Source: JBPOJN01 sp052033505 (lineage in GTDB: Bacteria; UBA10199; JACPAL01; GCA-016699445). Taken from it: a DNA stretch of 41,939 nt. Both the position numbers and the translations under genes were made by a program. Below are positions 13,260 through 20,754 of the stretch, piece by piece. The DNA is taken from contig JBPOJN010000083.1 in NCBI GenBank assembly GCA_052033505.1, positions 1-41,939 on the forward strand, given 5' to 3'. Position 1 is the stretch's first letter, and every line of letters begins with the position of its first letter. The notes under the pieces were generated by a model. The model ran no database searches, was not told the origin of the DNA, and saw nothing but the letters and a program-made list of their open reading frames with translations.

Positions 13260-14240
13260 TCACGAATAATAGACACCCTGCAAAATCAAAATGACCAGAT
13301 ACGCACCCAATAATAATCCCCCTTCGAGCTTGGAGATTTTCCGACCTGTGAGAAGAAAGAAGAAAAGCGCGAAACTCATCCCGACCAACACGGGCAAGTC
13401 GAAACTCAACCATTGATCGGTAATTGTGATCGGAGACAACAAAGCAAGGATGCCTAGGGTTACGAGCAGCGTAAAAATATTCGATCCCAGGGTTTCAGAG
13501 ACGGCGACCTCATCCATTCCCTTTCGGGTGGCTTTGTAAGCGGCCATAATATTGGGGATCGAAGGGCCAATGGCGCCGATGGTCAAGCCGATGAATAAAT
13601 CGCTCATACCAGTCCAACGGGCGAGCCCCGAGAGTTGGCTGCTGAAAATCTGTGCCCCAACCAAAAGTAAAATCAACCCCAAGGCGAAGGCGATCCACGG
13701 GGATTTGAGTTTGATGAAACCGAATCCTAAAAGATCCAATCTCACTTCGGCCTCTTTTAAGTCCAAGGCCTGCTGATCCTCGGGGAATTGTTTCTCTTGC
13801 AGGAAGACGTTGATGACATAAGGCACAAAAAGCAGCAGGAACGCCAATCCTTCGAAACGCGTAATTTGCCCCCCGTTGGAAACCGCGAACACAAGGATGG
13901 GGACGACGAGCGAAAAGATGCCGTCCCTCAAAAGAGTCGTCCTGCTCACTCGAAGCGGACGGATCAACGCGCAGAGTCCCGTCATCAAACCGATGTTGCA
14001 GACGATGGACCCGAGCACGACGCCCAGGCCGATGTCGGGATGGCCTCTCACGGTCGCATAAACGGCGACTAAGATTTCCGGAAGACTGACAGCGACGGAA
14101 ACAAGTATGAGACCTACGGAAGCGCCCGACAGTCCCAAGCGTTTCGCCAGGGGAAGTAAAGAATCGGAGAGCCAGTCGGAGCCTTTACCGATGACAACGA
14201 TACTCGCTGCCAAAAGCAGAAAGGAGAATACAATCGCCAT
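13260..14240 (-). CDS. Na+/Ca2+-exchanger-family antiporter with altered second alpha repeat
   Basis: A 326-residue CaCA-superfamily membrane protein with about ten membrane segments in two inverted halves. The first alpha repeat (about 38-90) has SVAVSLPEI, with the ion-binding Glu55, and GSIVCNIG. The second (about 212-262) has AIGPSIPNIMAA and GSNIFTLL. In the second repeat the normally acidic residue after the Pro is Asn230. Family members exchange Na+ or H+ for Ca2+ or another divalent ion across the inner membrane. The Asn makes ion choice uncertain. Its ribosome binding site GGAG lies in the end of a decayed TolC-like gene just upstream. Confidence 0.85.
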   Translation of the reverse strand: MAIVFSFLLLAASIVVIGKGSDWLSDSLLPLAKRLGLSGASVGLILVSVAVSLPEILVAVYATVRGHPDIGLGVVLGSIVCNIGLMTGLCALIRPLRVSRTTLLRDGIFSLVVPILVFAVSNGGQITRFEGLAFLLLFVPYVINVFLQEKQFPEDQQALDLKEAEVRLDLLGFGFIKLKSPWIAFALGLILLLVGAQIFSSQLSGLARWTGMSDLFIGLTIGAIGPSIPNIMAAYKATRKGMDEVAVSETLGSNIFTLLVTLGILALLSPITITDQWLSFDLPVLVGMSFALFFFLLTGRKISKLEGGLLLGAYLVILILQGVYYS

Positions 14241-14243
14241 GTC

Positions 14244-14520
14244 TTATTTCTCCAACAAGCCTAATAACTCGGACCGGGCGATGAAATAGTCCTTAAGCGC
14301 CCGTGCATGACTTTGTTTCTGATCCAGATACCTCTGTAAAGAGGAGAACATATCCGCGAATTTCTTATGCCCCGGTCATACTCTTCCGACGAGAGCAAAA
14401 AATAACGCCATCCGTCGGTTAAGTTCCTCTCCGTCGCATGGACCATGTCATGACGGATTTCAGTTCATGTTTAAGTTTCCGAAACGATCCTTCCACCTCT
14501 GCTAGCGGGCCGGGTTTGCT
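14244..14520 (-). pseudogene. decayed C-terminal part of a TolC-family outer-membrane efflux gene
   Basis: Three pieces in different frames read as one TolC-like helical hairpin: LAEVEGSFRKLKHELKSV, then VHATERNLTDGWRYFLLSS with EEYDRG, then HKKFADMFSSLQRYLDQ leading to DYFIARSELLGLLEK and a stop at 14244. The last piece has the usual TolC C-terminal pattern (tyrosine-spaced helix, then ARxEL). At least two frameshifts separate the pieces, so it cannot make a full protein. It ends 3 bp before the exchanger start, which suggests an older efflux operon. Confidence 0.45.
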
Positions 14521-14585
14521 TGGGTATGTGTTTTAGCGGTGATTTTCATGATCTTGCCTGGAATGCGGACGCCAAAAAACTAAAC

Positions 14586-14870
14586 TTATTTTTTGAATGT
14601 ATGAATGATCTTGCGCTCCAAATCGTAAATCTGATTTTCAAATCGAAAACATTTTCCGTCTTTCGAGAGGCGATCCGAAGAAATACAGACTCTTCCCTCG
14701 TTGCTCACCAGCAAAAGGGTTTTTCGCAAGTCATGATACCGGGAGTGTCCTTTTTCTCCCAACCACGAAAGCAAGGCCGTCTCGGTCGGACGCCGGTCGC
14801 GAATGAAACACAGCAGATAGATCGACAGGGCCCGTTTGATGGCGGAAGAAGATGGGTGTCGTAACTTCAT
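14586..14870 (-). CDS. small hypothetical protein, possibly winged-helix
   Basis: A 94-residue basic protein with helical segments (SSSAIKRALSIYLLCFIRD, ETALLSWLGEKG) and then a predicted beta hairpin (KTLLLVSNEGRVCISSDRLS) that ends in charged residues. The layout is compatible with a small winged helix. It lies upstream of the decayed TolC piece and on the same strand, but shows no motif I can name. Confidence 0.4.
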   Translation of the reverse strand: MKLRHPSSSAIKRALSIYLLCFIRDRRPTETALLSWLGEKGHSRYHDLRKTLLLVSNEGRVCISSDRLSKDGKCFRFENQIYDLERKIIHTFKK

Positions 14871-15025
14871 AAATCGATACCGCGACCACCCGCCCCAAAT
14901 CTCCGAAAGGTTAAAATTAAAGTTGCCATAAAATGGAAGACGGCCAGATTTTTTGCTCCGTCGAAAGAGAGCCGCTACTTCAAAACGACGAGGCGTTAAA
15001 AAATTATATTGAGTTACTTCTCAGA

Positions 15026-15685
15026 TCACCGGCTTTTCAAGATATTCAAACTTTCTAGAGGACTGTTATTCTTGCGTTTAAAGTGCAGGTAGATCAACAA
15101 ACTCAGAATAGCCGCAAAAAAGCACCAGACCGAGAAAAAAGTGGCGGTATAGAACCATGTTGAGATTAGAAACGAAGCCAATAAAACACCGCCGAAAATA
15201 TTAATCATTCGATGACTCGAAAAAAAACAACTAACGCAGGTGGCGAATAAATAGGATCCCATCGTTAAAAGTGGGTAAAAATGAGGGGAATGGTATGCGA
15301 TGCTGTTATTAACAATATGGGCGATAACCGGCTCCTTGATAATGAAATAAAGGAGATGCAGACCGACGATCAAGCCAACCAACAAGAACATCTTTAATAT
15401 TTTTTTCCGTAGAGGATTCTTTTCAATCAGCAGTACGGAAAAAGGAACAAACATCGGCCACAAAACATGGGAGAATACCGAATAAACATAGGTCATCACC
15501 ATGTTCAACAACGGAGACTGGAAGGAAAGCCAGATCACGCCCTCAATCGCTTGCTGAAGGCCAAATAACAATGGAATGCTGGCAAATGGAAGTTCGGCTC
15601 TGGTTTTTGTTTGCTTCAAGGTCAAGCCTCCAGCCATGCTGAGAGAGGCGCCTGCAATGAAACTGGCTGTTGCTGAAAAACACAT
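15026..15685 (-). CDS. DUF6629-family multi-pass membrane protein
   Basis: A 219-residue protein with about seven membrane segments. The start MCFSATASFIAGASLS and the segment ELPFASIPLLFGLQQAIEGV are the signature of DUF6629 proteins, whose function is unknown. AGAGGAG lies upstream of the ATG, directly after the copA stop. It is the last gene of the csoR-copA unit, so a role in metal stress is suggested by position only. Confidence 0.75.
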   Translation of the reverse strand: MCFSATASFIAGASLSMAGGLTLKQTKTRAELPFASIPLLFGLQQAIEGVIWLSFQSPLLNMVMTYVYSVFSHVLWPMFVPFSVLLIEKNPLRKKILKMFLLVGLIVGLHLLYFIIKEPVIAHIVNNSIAYHSPHFYPLLTMGSYLFATCVSCFFSSHRMINIFGGVLLASFLISTWFYTATFFSVWCFFAAILSLLIYLHFKRKNNSPLESLNILKSR

Positions 15686-15704
15686 AATATAGGGTATCTC
15701 CTCT

Positions 15705-18074
15705 TTAAATGTTTATTTTCTTGAGTCTTAATGCATTTCCAACAACGGAAACCGAGCTTAAACTCATAGCAAGAGCTGCGATCATAGGGCTTAGAAGCAA
15801 ACCAAAATTTGGATACAGTACACCGGCTGCAATCGGCACACCCAGTCCATTGTAAGCAAAAGCGAAAAACAGGTTTTGTTTGATATTGCGCATAGTCGCC
15901 CGACTTAAATGTCTGGCACGCACAATTCCGCGAAGATCTCCTTTGACCAAAGTGATTCCAGCGCTTTCCATCGCCACGTCGGTACCAGTTCCCATCGCAA
16001 TTCCCACTTGAGCTTGAGCCAGGGCCGGGGCATCGTTGATGCCATCGCCTGCCATAGCCACTTTGTATCCTTGGGCTTGCAGTTCCTTTATTTTTTGAGC
16101 TTTTTGTTCTGGTAGTACGCCAGCGATGACATCGATATCATCAATCCCTAGTTTTTTTGCGACAGCCATCGCCGTTGTTTGATTATCACCCGTCATCATC
16201 ACGATTCGAATATGATCCTCACGCAAGACGCGGAGTGCTTCCGGCGTTGTTTCTTTGATAGGATCGGCAACGCCAACGAATCCTGCCAGCTGATTATTAA
16301 GAGCAACGTACATGACCGTTTGCCCTTGAGAACGAAGCCGATTCACATCGGCATCAAGCGCCAAAACAGAAATGCCAAGGGCCTCCATGAGCTTTTGATT
16401 CCCAAGTGCGACATTCTGGGTGCCGATTTTCCCCTGGACGCCCTTGCCCGTGATGGATGCGAAGTTTTCAACTTTTTCGAGCTTGAGTGATCTTTCTTTT
16501 GCTCCTTCCACAATGGCATTGGCCAAAGGATGTTCACTGCCAACCTCAAGGCTTGCCGCATATTTGAGCAGATCGTCACCTGACAATTCCGGTGACAATC
16601 CTGCCGTGGGTTCTAATGTCACAAGCTTAGGCTTGCCCAGCGTGAGAGTTCCCGTTTTATCCACCACCAGCGTGTCGATCTTCCGCAGCACTTCTATGGC
16701 TTCAGCATTTTTAAAAAGTACGCCAAGGGTGGCTCCTTTTCCTGTCGCAACCATGATCGAAAGTGGCGTTGCAAGCCCCAGAGCGCAAGGACAAGCAATG
16801 ATGAGGACTGCGACGGCGTTGATGACGGCGTAAGCCATGCGCGGTTCAGGTCCAAGAAGTGCCCAAATAGCAAAGCTAATGGCCGCAATCCCTATGACCA
16901 CGGGGACAAAATAACCAGAAATCACATCGGCCAATTTTTGAATCGGCGCACGGCTGCGCTGCGCCTCACTCACCATGTGAATGATTTGTGCAAGCAGAGT
17001 TTCAGCGCCGACTCTTTTGGCTTCTACAATCAACGAACCTGTCCCATTGATTGTGGCGCCGATCACTTTATCACCAGGATTTTTTTCAACTGGAATCGGC
17101 TCTCCCGTAATCATGGATTCATCAATAGAGCTCTGTCCTTCAAGTATCAGTCCATCCACCGGCACCTTTTCGCCGGGGCGAACGCGAATTTTATCGCCGA
17201 TTTGAACTTGATCCAGGGGCACGTCTTGCTCCGAACCATCCGGATTTACTCGTCGCGCTGTCTTTGGCGACAACCCTAACAAAGTTCGTATGGCCGCGTT
17301 GGTTTGCGATCTTGCCTTCAGCTCCAACACCTGACCCAAGAGAATGAGCGTCACAATAACGGCCGCTGCTTCAAAGTAGGTCGCCACTCGACCTGTTTGA
17401 TCGACAAAGGAAGCCGGGAAGAGAGAAGGCATCAGAGCCGCCACCAAACTATAAAAGTAAGCCACACCAACACCAAGACTAATGAGGGTGAACATGTTGA
17501 GCGAACGGTTCACGAGAGATCGCCAACCACGCACGAAGAATGGCCAGCCGCTCCATAACACGACAGGTGTTCCCAGAATCAGTTCCGCCCAGCGCATGAA
17601 CTGATGGGAAAATAGGCTTGAAACGGGCTTGCCGGGAAGCAGATCTCCCATCGCAATAAAAAAAAGTGGAATGGTTAAGATGGTTCCAAGCCAAAACCTC
17701 TTTTTCATGTATTTGAGTTCGGTCTGATCTTCTTCCCCATCTTCCAATGATGCTGTTTTTGGCTCCAAGGCCATGCCGCATAGAGGACAGACTCCCGGCT
17801 GGGCTCGAATAATTTCGGGATGCATGGGGCAGGTCCACTCTGTTTTAGCAGTCGAAACGGCGACATGCTTTTCAGCTTGGGGCTTTGAACTGGGGGCAAG
17901 GTATTGATCGGGGTTAGCCTTGAACTTTTCCAAACACTTCGGGTTACAAAAAAAGATCTCCTGCTCCCGATAGGAAGTATGGTGGACACTTTGAGCGGTA
18001 ACATCCATGCCACACACCGGGTCTTTCAAAACCCCACTGCCTTTTGATAGCGAGGAGTTATGATGATGATCCAT
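15705..18074 (-). CDS. copA: Cu(I)-exporting P1B-type ATPase with YHS and HMBD domains
   Basis: A 789-residue copper ATPase that pumps Cu(I) out of the cytoplasm. A YHS domain at 16-60 (KDPVCGMDV, FFCNPKCLEKF) and a heavy-metal-binding domain at 79-106 (TCPMHPE, GVCPLCGMALEPK) replace the common GMTCxxC domains. Then come TGEP at about 323-326, the membrane metal site CPC at 428-430, the phosphorylation site DKTGTLT (Asp472), SEHPLA and GDGINDAPAL. The late segment has YN (FAYNGLG) and MSLSS, the Cu(I)-type P1B-1 residues. It lies in a csoR-led operon behind copZ, 10 bp after the DUF305 gene. Confidence 0.95.
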   Translation of the reverse strand: MDHHHNSSLSKGSGVLKDPVCGMDVTAQSVHHTSYREQEIFFCNPKCLEKFKANPDQYLAPSSKPQAEKHVAVSTAKTEWTCPMHPEIIRAQPGVCPLCGMALEPKTASLEDGEEDQTELKYMKKRFWLGTILTIPLFFIAMGDLLPGKPVSSLFSHQFMRWAELILGTPVVLWSGWPFFVRGWRSLVNRSLNMFTLISLGVGVAYFYSLVAALMPSLFPASFVDQTGRVATYFEAAAVIVTLILLGQVLELKARSQTNAAIRTLLGLSPKTARRVNPDGSEQDVPLDQVQIGDKIRVRPGEKVPVDGLILEGQSSIDESMITGEPIPVEKNPGDKVIGATINGTGSLIVEAKRVGAETLLAQIIHMVSEAQRSRAPIQKLADVISGYFVPVVIGIAAISFAIWALLGPEPRMAYAVINAVAVLIIACPCALGLATPLSIMVATGKGATLGVLFKNAEAIEVLRKIDTLVVDKTGTLTLGKPKLVTLEPTAGLSPELSGDDLLKYAASLEVGSEHPLANAIVEGAKERSLKLEKVENFASITGKGVQGKIGTQNVALGNQKLMEALGISVLALDADVNRLRSQGQTVMYVALNNQLAGFVGVADPIKETTPEALRVLREDHIRIVMMTGDNQTTAMAVAKKLGIDDIDVIAGVLPEQKAQKIKELQAQGYKVAMAGDGINDAPALAQAQVGIAMGTGTDVAMESAGITLVKGDLRGIVRARHLSRATMRNIKQNLFFAFAYNGLGVPIAAGVLYPNFGLLLSPMIAALAMSLSSVSVVGNALRLKKINI

Positions 18075-18084
18075 AAGCTACCTC

Positions 18085-18558
18085 TCAACGAGCTTTTAAT
18101 TTCATTTTCATGAAATCGATCTCAGACTGTTGTCCGGAAGTGATGGACCGACATAATTCCTTGATTTCAGGATCTTGAAGGTTCGGATTTTTGCACATGA
18201 GTATGGCGCCTCCGTGATGCGGTATCATGGACCTGAGAAAATCCCTTTCTGAAATGGCGACTTGTTTTCTCGTAAACGTAAAAAATAGAGTCAGAGAGAT
18301 AAGGCTTAAACTGATGACAATGATTTTGGTTAGCCCCCCCTGATACATCGAACTCATGATAACCACTTCTATGATCACCATCGCGGCCGTCATGACAGCG
18401 GCCATATAGAATTGATTAAAACTCGCATAAACATTGGCGCTAGTATCAACCATCATATACATGAGCCCATACATGGCCGCGAATGACAGAGCCGTCATGA
18501 GGGCCAATTTGGTCCACATCGTATACGGTGGTTTCATATTTGTATGGGTCTGTTTCAT
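18085..18558 (-). CDS. DUF305-domain membrane protein
   Basis: A 157-residue protein from the ATG at 18558 (GGAG 7 bp upstream; a TTG 12 bp earlier is less likely). Three membrane segments lie at about 16-37, 48-70 and 75-95. The C-terminal tail has the DUF305 pattern FLRSMIPHHGGAILMCKNP and ITSGQQSEIDFMKMKL. The HH and Met residues are candidate copper ligands on the periplasmic side. DUF305 genes often accompany copper ATPases, but their chemistry is not established. Confidence 0.8.
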   Translation of the reverse strand: MKQTHTNMKPPYTMWTKLALMTALSFAAMYGLMYMMVDTSANVYASFNQFYMAAVMTAAMVIIEVVIMSSMYQGGLTKIIVISLSLISLTLFFTFTRKQVAISERDFLRSMIPHHGGAILMCKNPNLQDPEIKELCRSITSGQQSEIDFMKMKLKAR

Positions 18559-18579
18559 TTTTTTCTCCAACTTTGCAAG

Positions 18580-18834
18580 TTAGCCGCAGCAGTCACCCTT
18601 GCCTTGATGTTCCTGAGAAGAGTTGGTGGTGCCCACACCGTAGCCCGCACCCTGCACGGCTAAATTCAACTGCTCGGTCGAAGCCAGCCGTTCATCGAAT
18701 TGCACTGTGGCCTCGCCAGTTGAGAGCGATACGTTTACGTCACTGACCCCGGAGACCGCTTTCAACGCATTCGTTATGTTGCCGATGCAGCTGTTGCAGG
18801 TCATTCCCGTTACTTTTAAAATTTCAGTTTGCAT
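18580..18834 (-). CDS. copZ: copper chaperone-like heavy-metal-associated domain protein
   Basis: An 84-residue protein made of one ferredoxin-like HMA domain: VTGMTCNSCIGNI with the metal-binding CxxC, then VNVSLSTGEATVQFD. An extra Cys pair closes the protein (GDCCG). It would carry Cu(I) to CopA. The ATG at 18834 has AAGGA 8 bp upstream and overlaps the end of the preceding gene by 11 bp. Confidence 0.85.
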   Translation of the reverse strand: MQTEILKVTGMTCNSCIGNITNALKAVSGVSDVNVSLSTGEATVQFDERLASTEQLNLAVQGAGYGVGTTNSSQEHQGKGDCCG

Positions 18835-19111
18835 GGTTATGTTCCTTTTCATCTTGCCCATTCATCATCGAACATTGATGGGAACATTGATGGCCATAGG
18901 GAGCTTTAAAATAACCCTCTTTCCAGTATTTGACTGTATAATAGGTGGCACAAATCAAATTGAGCCCACCCAATACAAGGACCAGGTAAGCAATATTTTT
19001 CATCAAAGATTTACAACAGGCTTCCGTCTTAGCTGAAAATCCAAGCAAGGCAGAGGCCGCCACCAAAACAAGCAAGGTCACTCCAAAAGCAATATGCGAT
19101 TCAAACATCAT
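18824..19111 (-). CDS. small membrane protein with Cys/His/Met-rich tail
   Basis: A 95-residue protein with two membrane segments (about 6-26 and 37-60). A Cys pair (ACCKS) lies near the end of the first, and the C-terminal tail is GHQCSHQCSMMNGQ followed by EHNHAN, rich in soft-metal ligands. GGAGG precedes the ATG. It sits between the 115-residue periplasmic protein and copZ in the csoR operon. A copper-binding membrane accessory is likely; the family is not recognised. Confidence 0.65.
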   Translation of the reverse strand: MMFESHIAFGVTLLVLVAASALLGFSAKTEACCKSLMKNIAYLVLVLGGLNLICATYYTVKYWKEGYFKAPYGHQCSHQCSMMNGQDEKEHNHAN

Positions 19112-19144
19112 AAATATCCTCCGTTGGTTTTTCTGATGGCAATC

Positions 19145-19185
19145 GGGGTTACCCTCTTCCTCACCTCAAGAAAGAAGGTAACCCC
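19145..19185 (-). other. hairpin inside the csoR operon
   Basis: GGGGTTACC (19145-19153) and GGTAACCCC (19177-19185) are perfect 9-bp arms around a 23-nt loop. It lies in the 93-bp gap between two genes of the operon, without a following T-run, so it is an mRNA processing or partial-attenuation site rather than a full terminator. Confidence 0.45.
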
Positions 19186-19204
19186 ATCACTCATTAAGAC
19201 ATAA

Positions 19205-19552
19205 CTACATCATTTCCGTGGCATGGATTTTATGCCACTGAGCCATCGCTTTATATTCATCAGCCAGCTTTTGGGCCGAAGCGATAATGGCATCGCAATG
19301 CTTGTCCATTTCCTCCATCGCCTTTTCCCGGACTCCCTTCGCGAGCGTCGCCTGATTGCCGCGATAGTCCGCTTTCATTTCTCTATGCTCCTTGACGACC
19401 GCCTCCTGATCCGTCGCCAACCGTTCATACTTCTCGGCTACGGCAAGACAGCTCGCCTTGGTTTTAGGCATGCCGGCCATAACGACTGAAGCCGTTAGGA
19501 ATGCTGCGGTCATAAGGACCATGACCGCGATGGTTTTCTGAATTCTCTTCAT
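19205..19552 (-). CDS. small periplasmic helical protein of the csoR operon
   Basis: A 115-residue protein. A signal peptide (MKRIQKTIAVMVLMTAAFLTASVVMAG) precedes a helical mature part with two cysteines (C35, about C87) and clustered His and Met at the end (QWHKIHATEMM). GGAGG lies 8 bp upstream of the ATG. It is the first gene after csoR, so it is expected to be copper-induced and to act in the periplasm. The family is not recognised. Confidence 0.65.
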   Translation of the reverse strand: MKRIQKTIAVMVLMTAAFLTASVVMAGMPKTKASCLAVAEKYERLATDQEAVVKEHREMKADYRGNQATLAKGVREKAMEEMDKHCDAIIASAQKLADEYKAMAQWHKIHATEMM

Positions 19553-19580
19553 GAATATTTCCTCCTTCGCTCGTGTTATT

Positions 19581-19850
19581 TTATCGCAAGAACTGATCGA
19601 GCGTTTTCATCAGCTCCTGGATTTTAGGATTTCCATTTTTCTTGTTGATGGCCTCGGTGAGACATGTTCGCATGTGTTGCTGAACCAGAGCCAGGGCAAC
19701 CTTTTCCAAGGCCCGCCGGGCTGCATTGATTTGATTGATGACGTCAATACAGTAGGTTTCTTCCCGGATCATCTTATCGATTCCCCGGATCTGGCCTTCG
19801 ATACGCTTGATCCTGTCTGTGGTGTCTTTCTTGGTTTTTTCATCAATCAT
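19581..19850 (-). CDS. csoR: CsoR-family copper-sensing repressor
   Basis: An 89-residue all-helical protein. RIKRIEGQIRGIDKMI and NQINAARRALEKVALAL are the CsoR/RcnR signature. The copper ligands are in the CsoR arrangement, Cys34, His59 and Cys63 (ETYCIDV, QQHMRTC), while the nickel-type RcnR N-terminal His is absent. Cu(I) binding would release it from DNA. It is the first gene of the copper operon and has an inverted repeat (19857-19877) directly upstream, so autoregulation is expected. Confidence 0.9.
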   Translation of the reverse strand: MIDEKTKKDTTDRIKRIEGQIRGIDKMIREETYCIDVINQINAARRALEKVALALVQQHMRTCLTEAINKKNGNPKIQELMKTLDQFLR

Positions 19851-19856
19851 GTGGTG

Positions 19857-19877
19857 TACCCTGTACCGGTATGGGGG
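19857..19877. promoter_or_regulatory. CsoR-type operator
   Basis: The segment is built around the palindrome TACCGGTA, extended by CCC on one side and GGG on the other (CCC-TG-TACCGGTA-TG-GGG). GC-rich, C-run/G-run palindromes like this are typical CsoR sites. It ends 7 bp before the csoR start codon. Confidence 0.6.
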
Positions 19878-20000
19878 TTGGAGAACATGATCTTAATCAT
19901 GTCAACGCATGTTCCTTGTCATGGGGAGTCATAAGGCACAATCAGGGTAAACAGCATTTCAGGATGGGGGATTCCCCTAGGTTGGTTTTTCCAATCGATT

Positions 20001-20023
20001 ATACGGATACCTTGTATCCGTAT
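20001..20023. terminator. hairpin between csoR unit and fnr-like gene
   Basis: ATACGGATAC and GTATCCGTAT are perfect 10-bp arms around CTT. The plus strand continues with TTTT. It lies 7 bp beyond the stop of the FNR-like gene. The T-run is on the plus side, while the upstream gene is on the minus strand, so termination of the minus-strand transcript is plausible but not certain. Confidence 0.5.
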
Positions 20024-20030
20024 TTTAAGG

Positions 20031-20741
20031 TTAATTTTCGATATGGGCGGTATCCAAGAGGGACTTGGGTTTTAAGATGGTGATTTCTCTGTCCTTAATA
20101 TCAATTAATCCGTCGTGCCTGAATTCCGAGAGGAGGCGGATCGCCGTCTCTTGGGTCACTCCAATCATCTCACCGATCTCTTCACGGGAAAGCTTGAGAT
20201 CGATCAGGTATCCTTTTTTAGTCCGTTTGCCATAGGCTTCCTTTAACATCAAAAGAAGCTCGGCCATCCTCTCGCGAACGGAGCGGTGGGCGATGCTGGT
20301 GGCAAGACTTTCCATTTCTCGAAGCTCCTTCGAAAGTTTCTTGATGATGTCCAAGGCGAGTTGAGGACTCTTCGAGAGAAGAGAAAAAAAGGCGCTCTTA
20401 TCGATGCAACAAATTATGGCGTCTTCCAAAATTTCAGCCGTAACCGAGTAGGGTTCCTCCGCAAAAAGAGAGCGATAGCCCAGAAAATCGCCAGGACCAA
20501 CAATCCGGATGATTTGCTGTTTTCCGTCTATACTGGCTTTGTAGAGTTTTACTCGACCTGAAAAGATGCAGTAAAGTCCGAAGACCTTATTTCCTTCGTA
20601 AAAGATGATTTGACCTTTCTTATATTGATTAGTGGTTTTGTGCTGACTGCATTCTTCGAGTGATTCTTCCTGAAGATTGCAAAGGACGCCTAGAAAACGT
20701 GATGAGCAGTTTTGGCATTCCAGTTTGGGTATTTTGTTCAT
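20031..20741 (-). CDS. Crp/FNR-family regulator with N-terminal cysteine cluster
   Basis: A 236-residue protein: a cyclic-nucleotide-binding-type sensor domain (about 40-150; FYEGNKVFGLYCIFSGRVKLY, GPGDFLGYRSLF), a dimer helix, and a C-terminal winged helix at about 165-225 (LSREEIGEMIGVTQETAIRLLSEF). The N-terminus has Cys9, Cys12, Cys21 and Cys31, with Cys111-Cys112 in the sensor. FNR uses three spaced N-terminal cysteines plus one in this region for a 4Fe-4S cluster, so an oxygen- or copper-labile cluster is possible. It is the last gene of the cus unit, 13 bp after the oxidase. Confidence 0.8.
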   Translation of the reverse strand: MNKIPKLECQNCSSRFLGVLCNLQEESLEECSQHKTTNQYKKGQIIFYEGNKVFGLYCIFSGRVKLYKASIDGKQQIIRIVGPGDFLGYRSLFAEEPYSVTAEILEDAIICCIDKSAFFSLLSKSPQLALDIIKKLSKELREMESLATSIAHRSVRERMAELLLMLKEAYGKRTKKGYLIDLKLSREEIGEMIGVTQETAIRLLSEFRHDGLIDIKDREITILKPKSLLDTAHIEN

Positions 20742-20754
20742 TCTTCTCTTTTAG

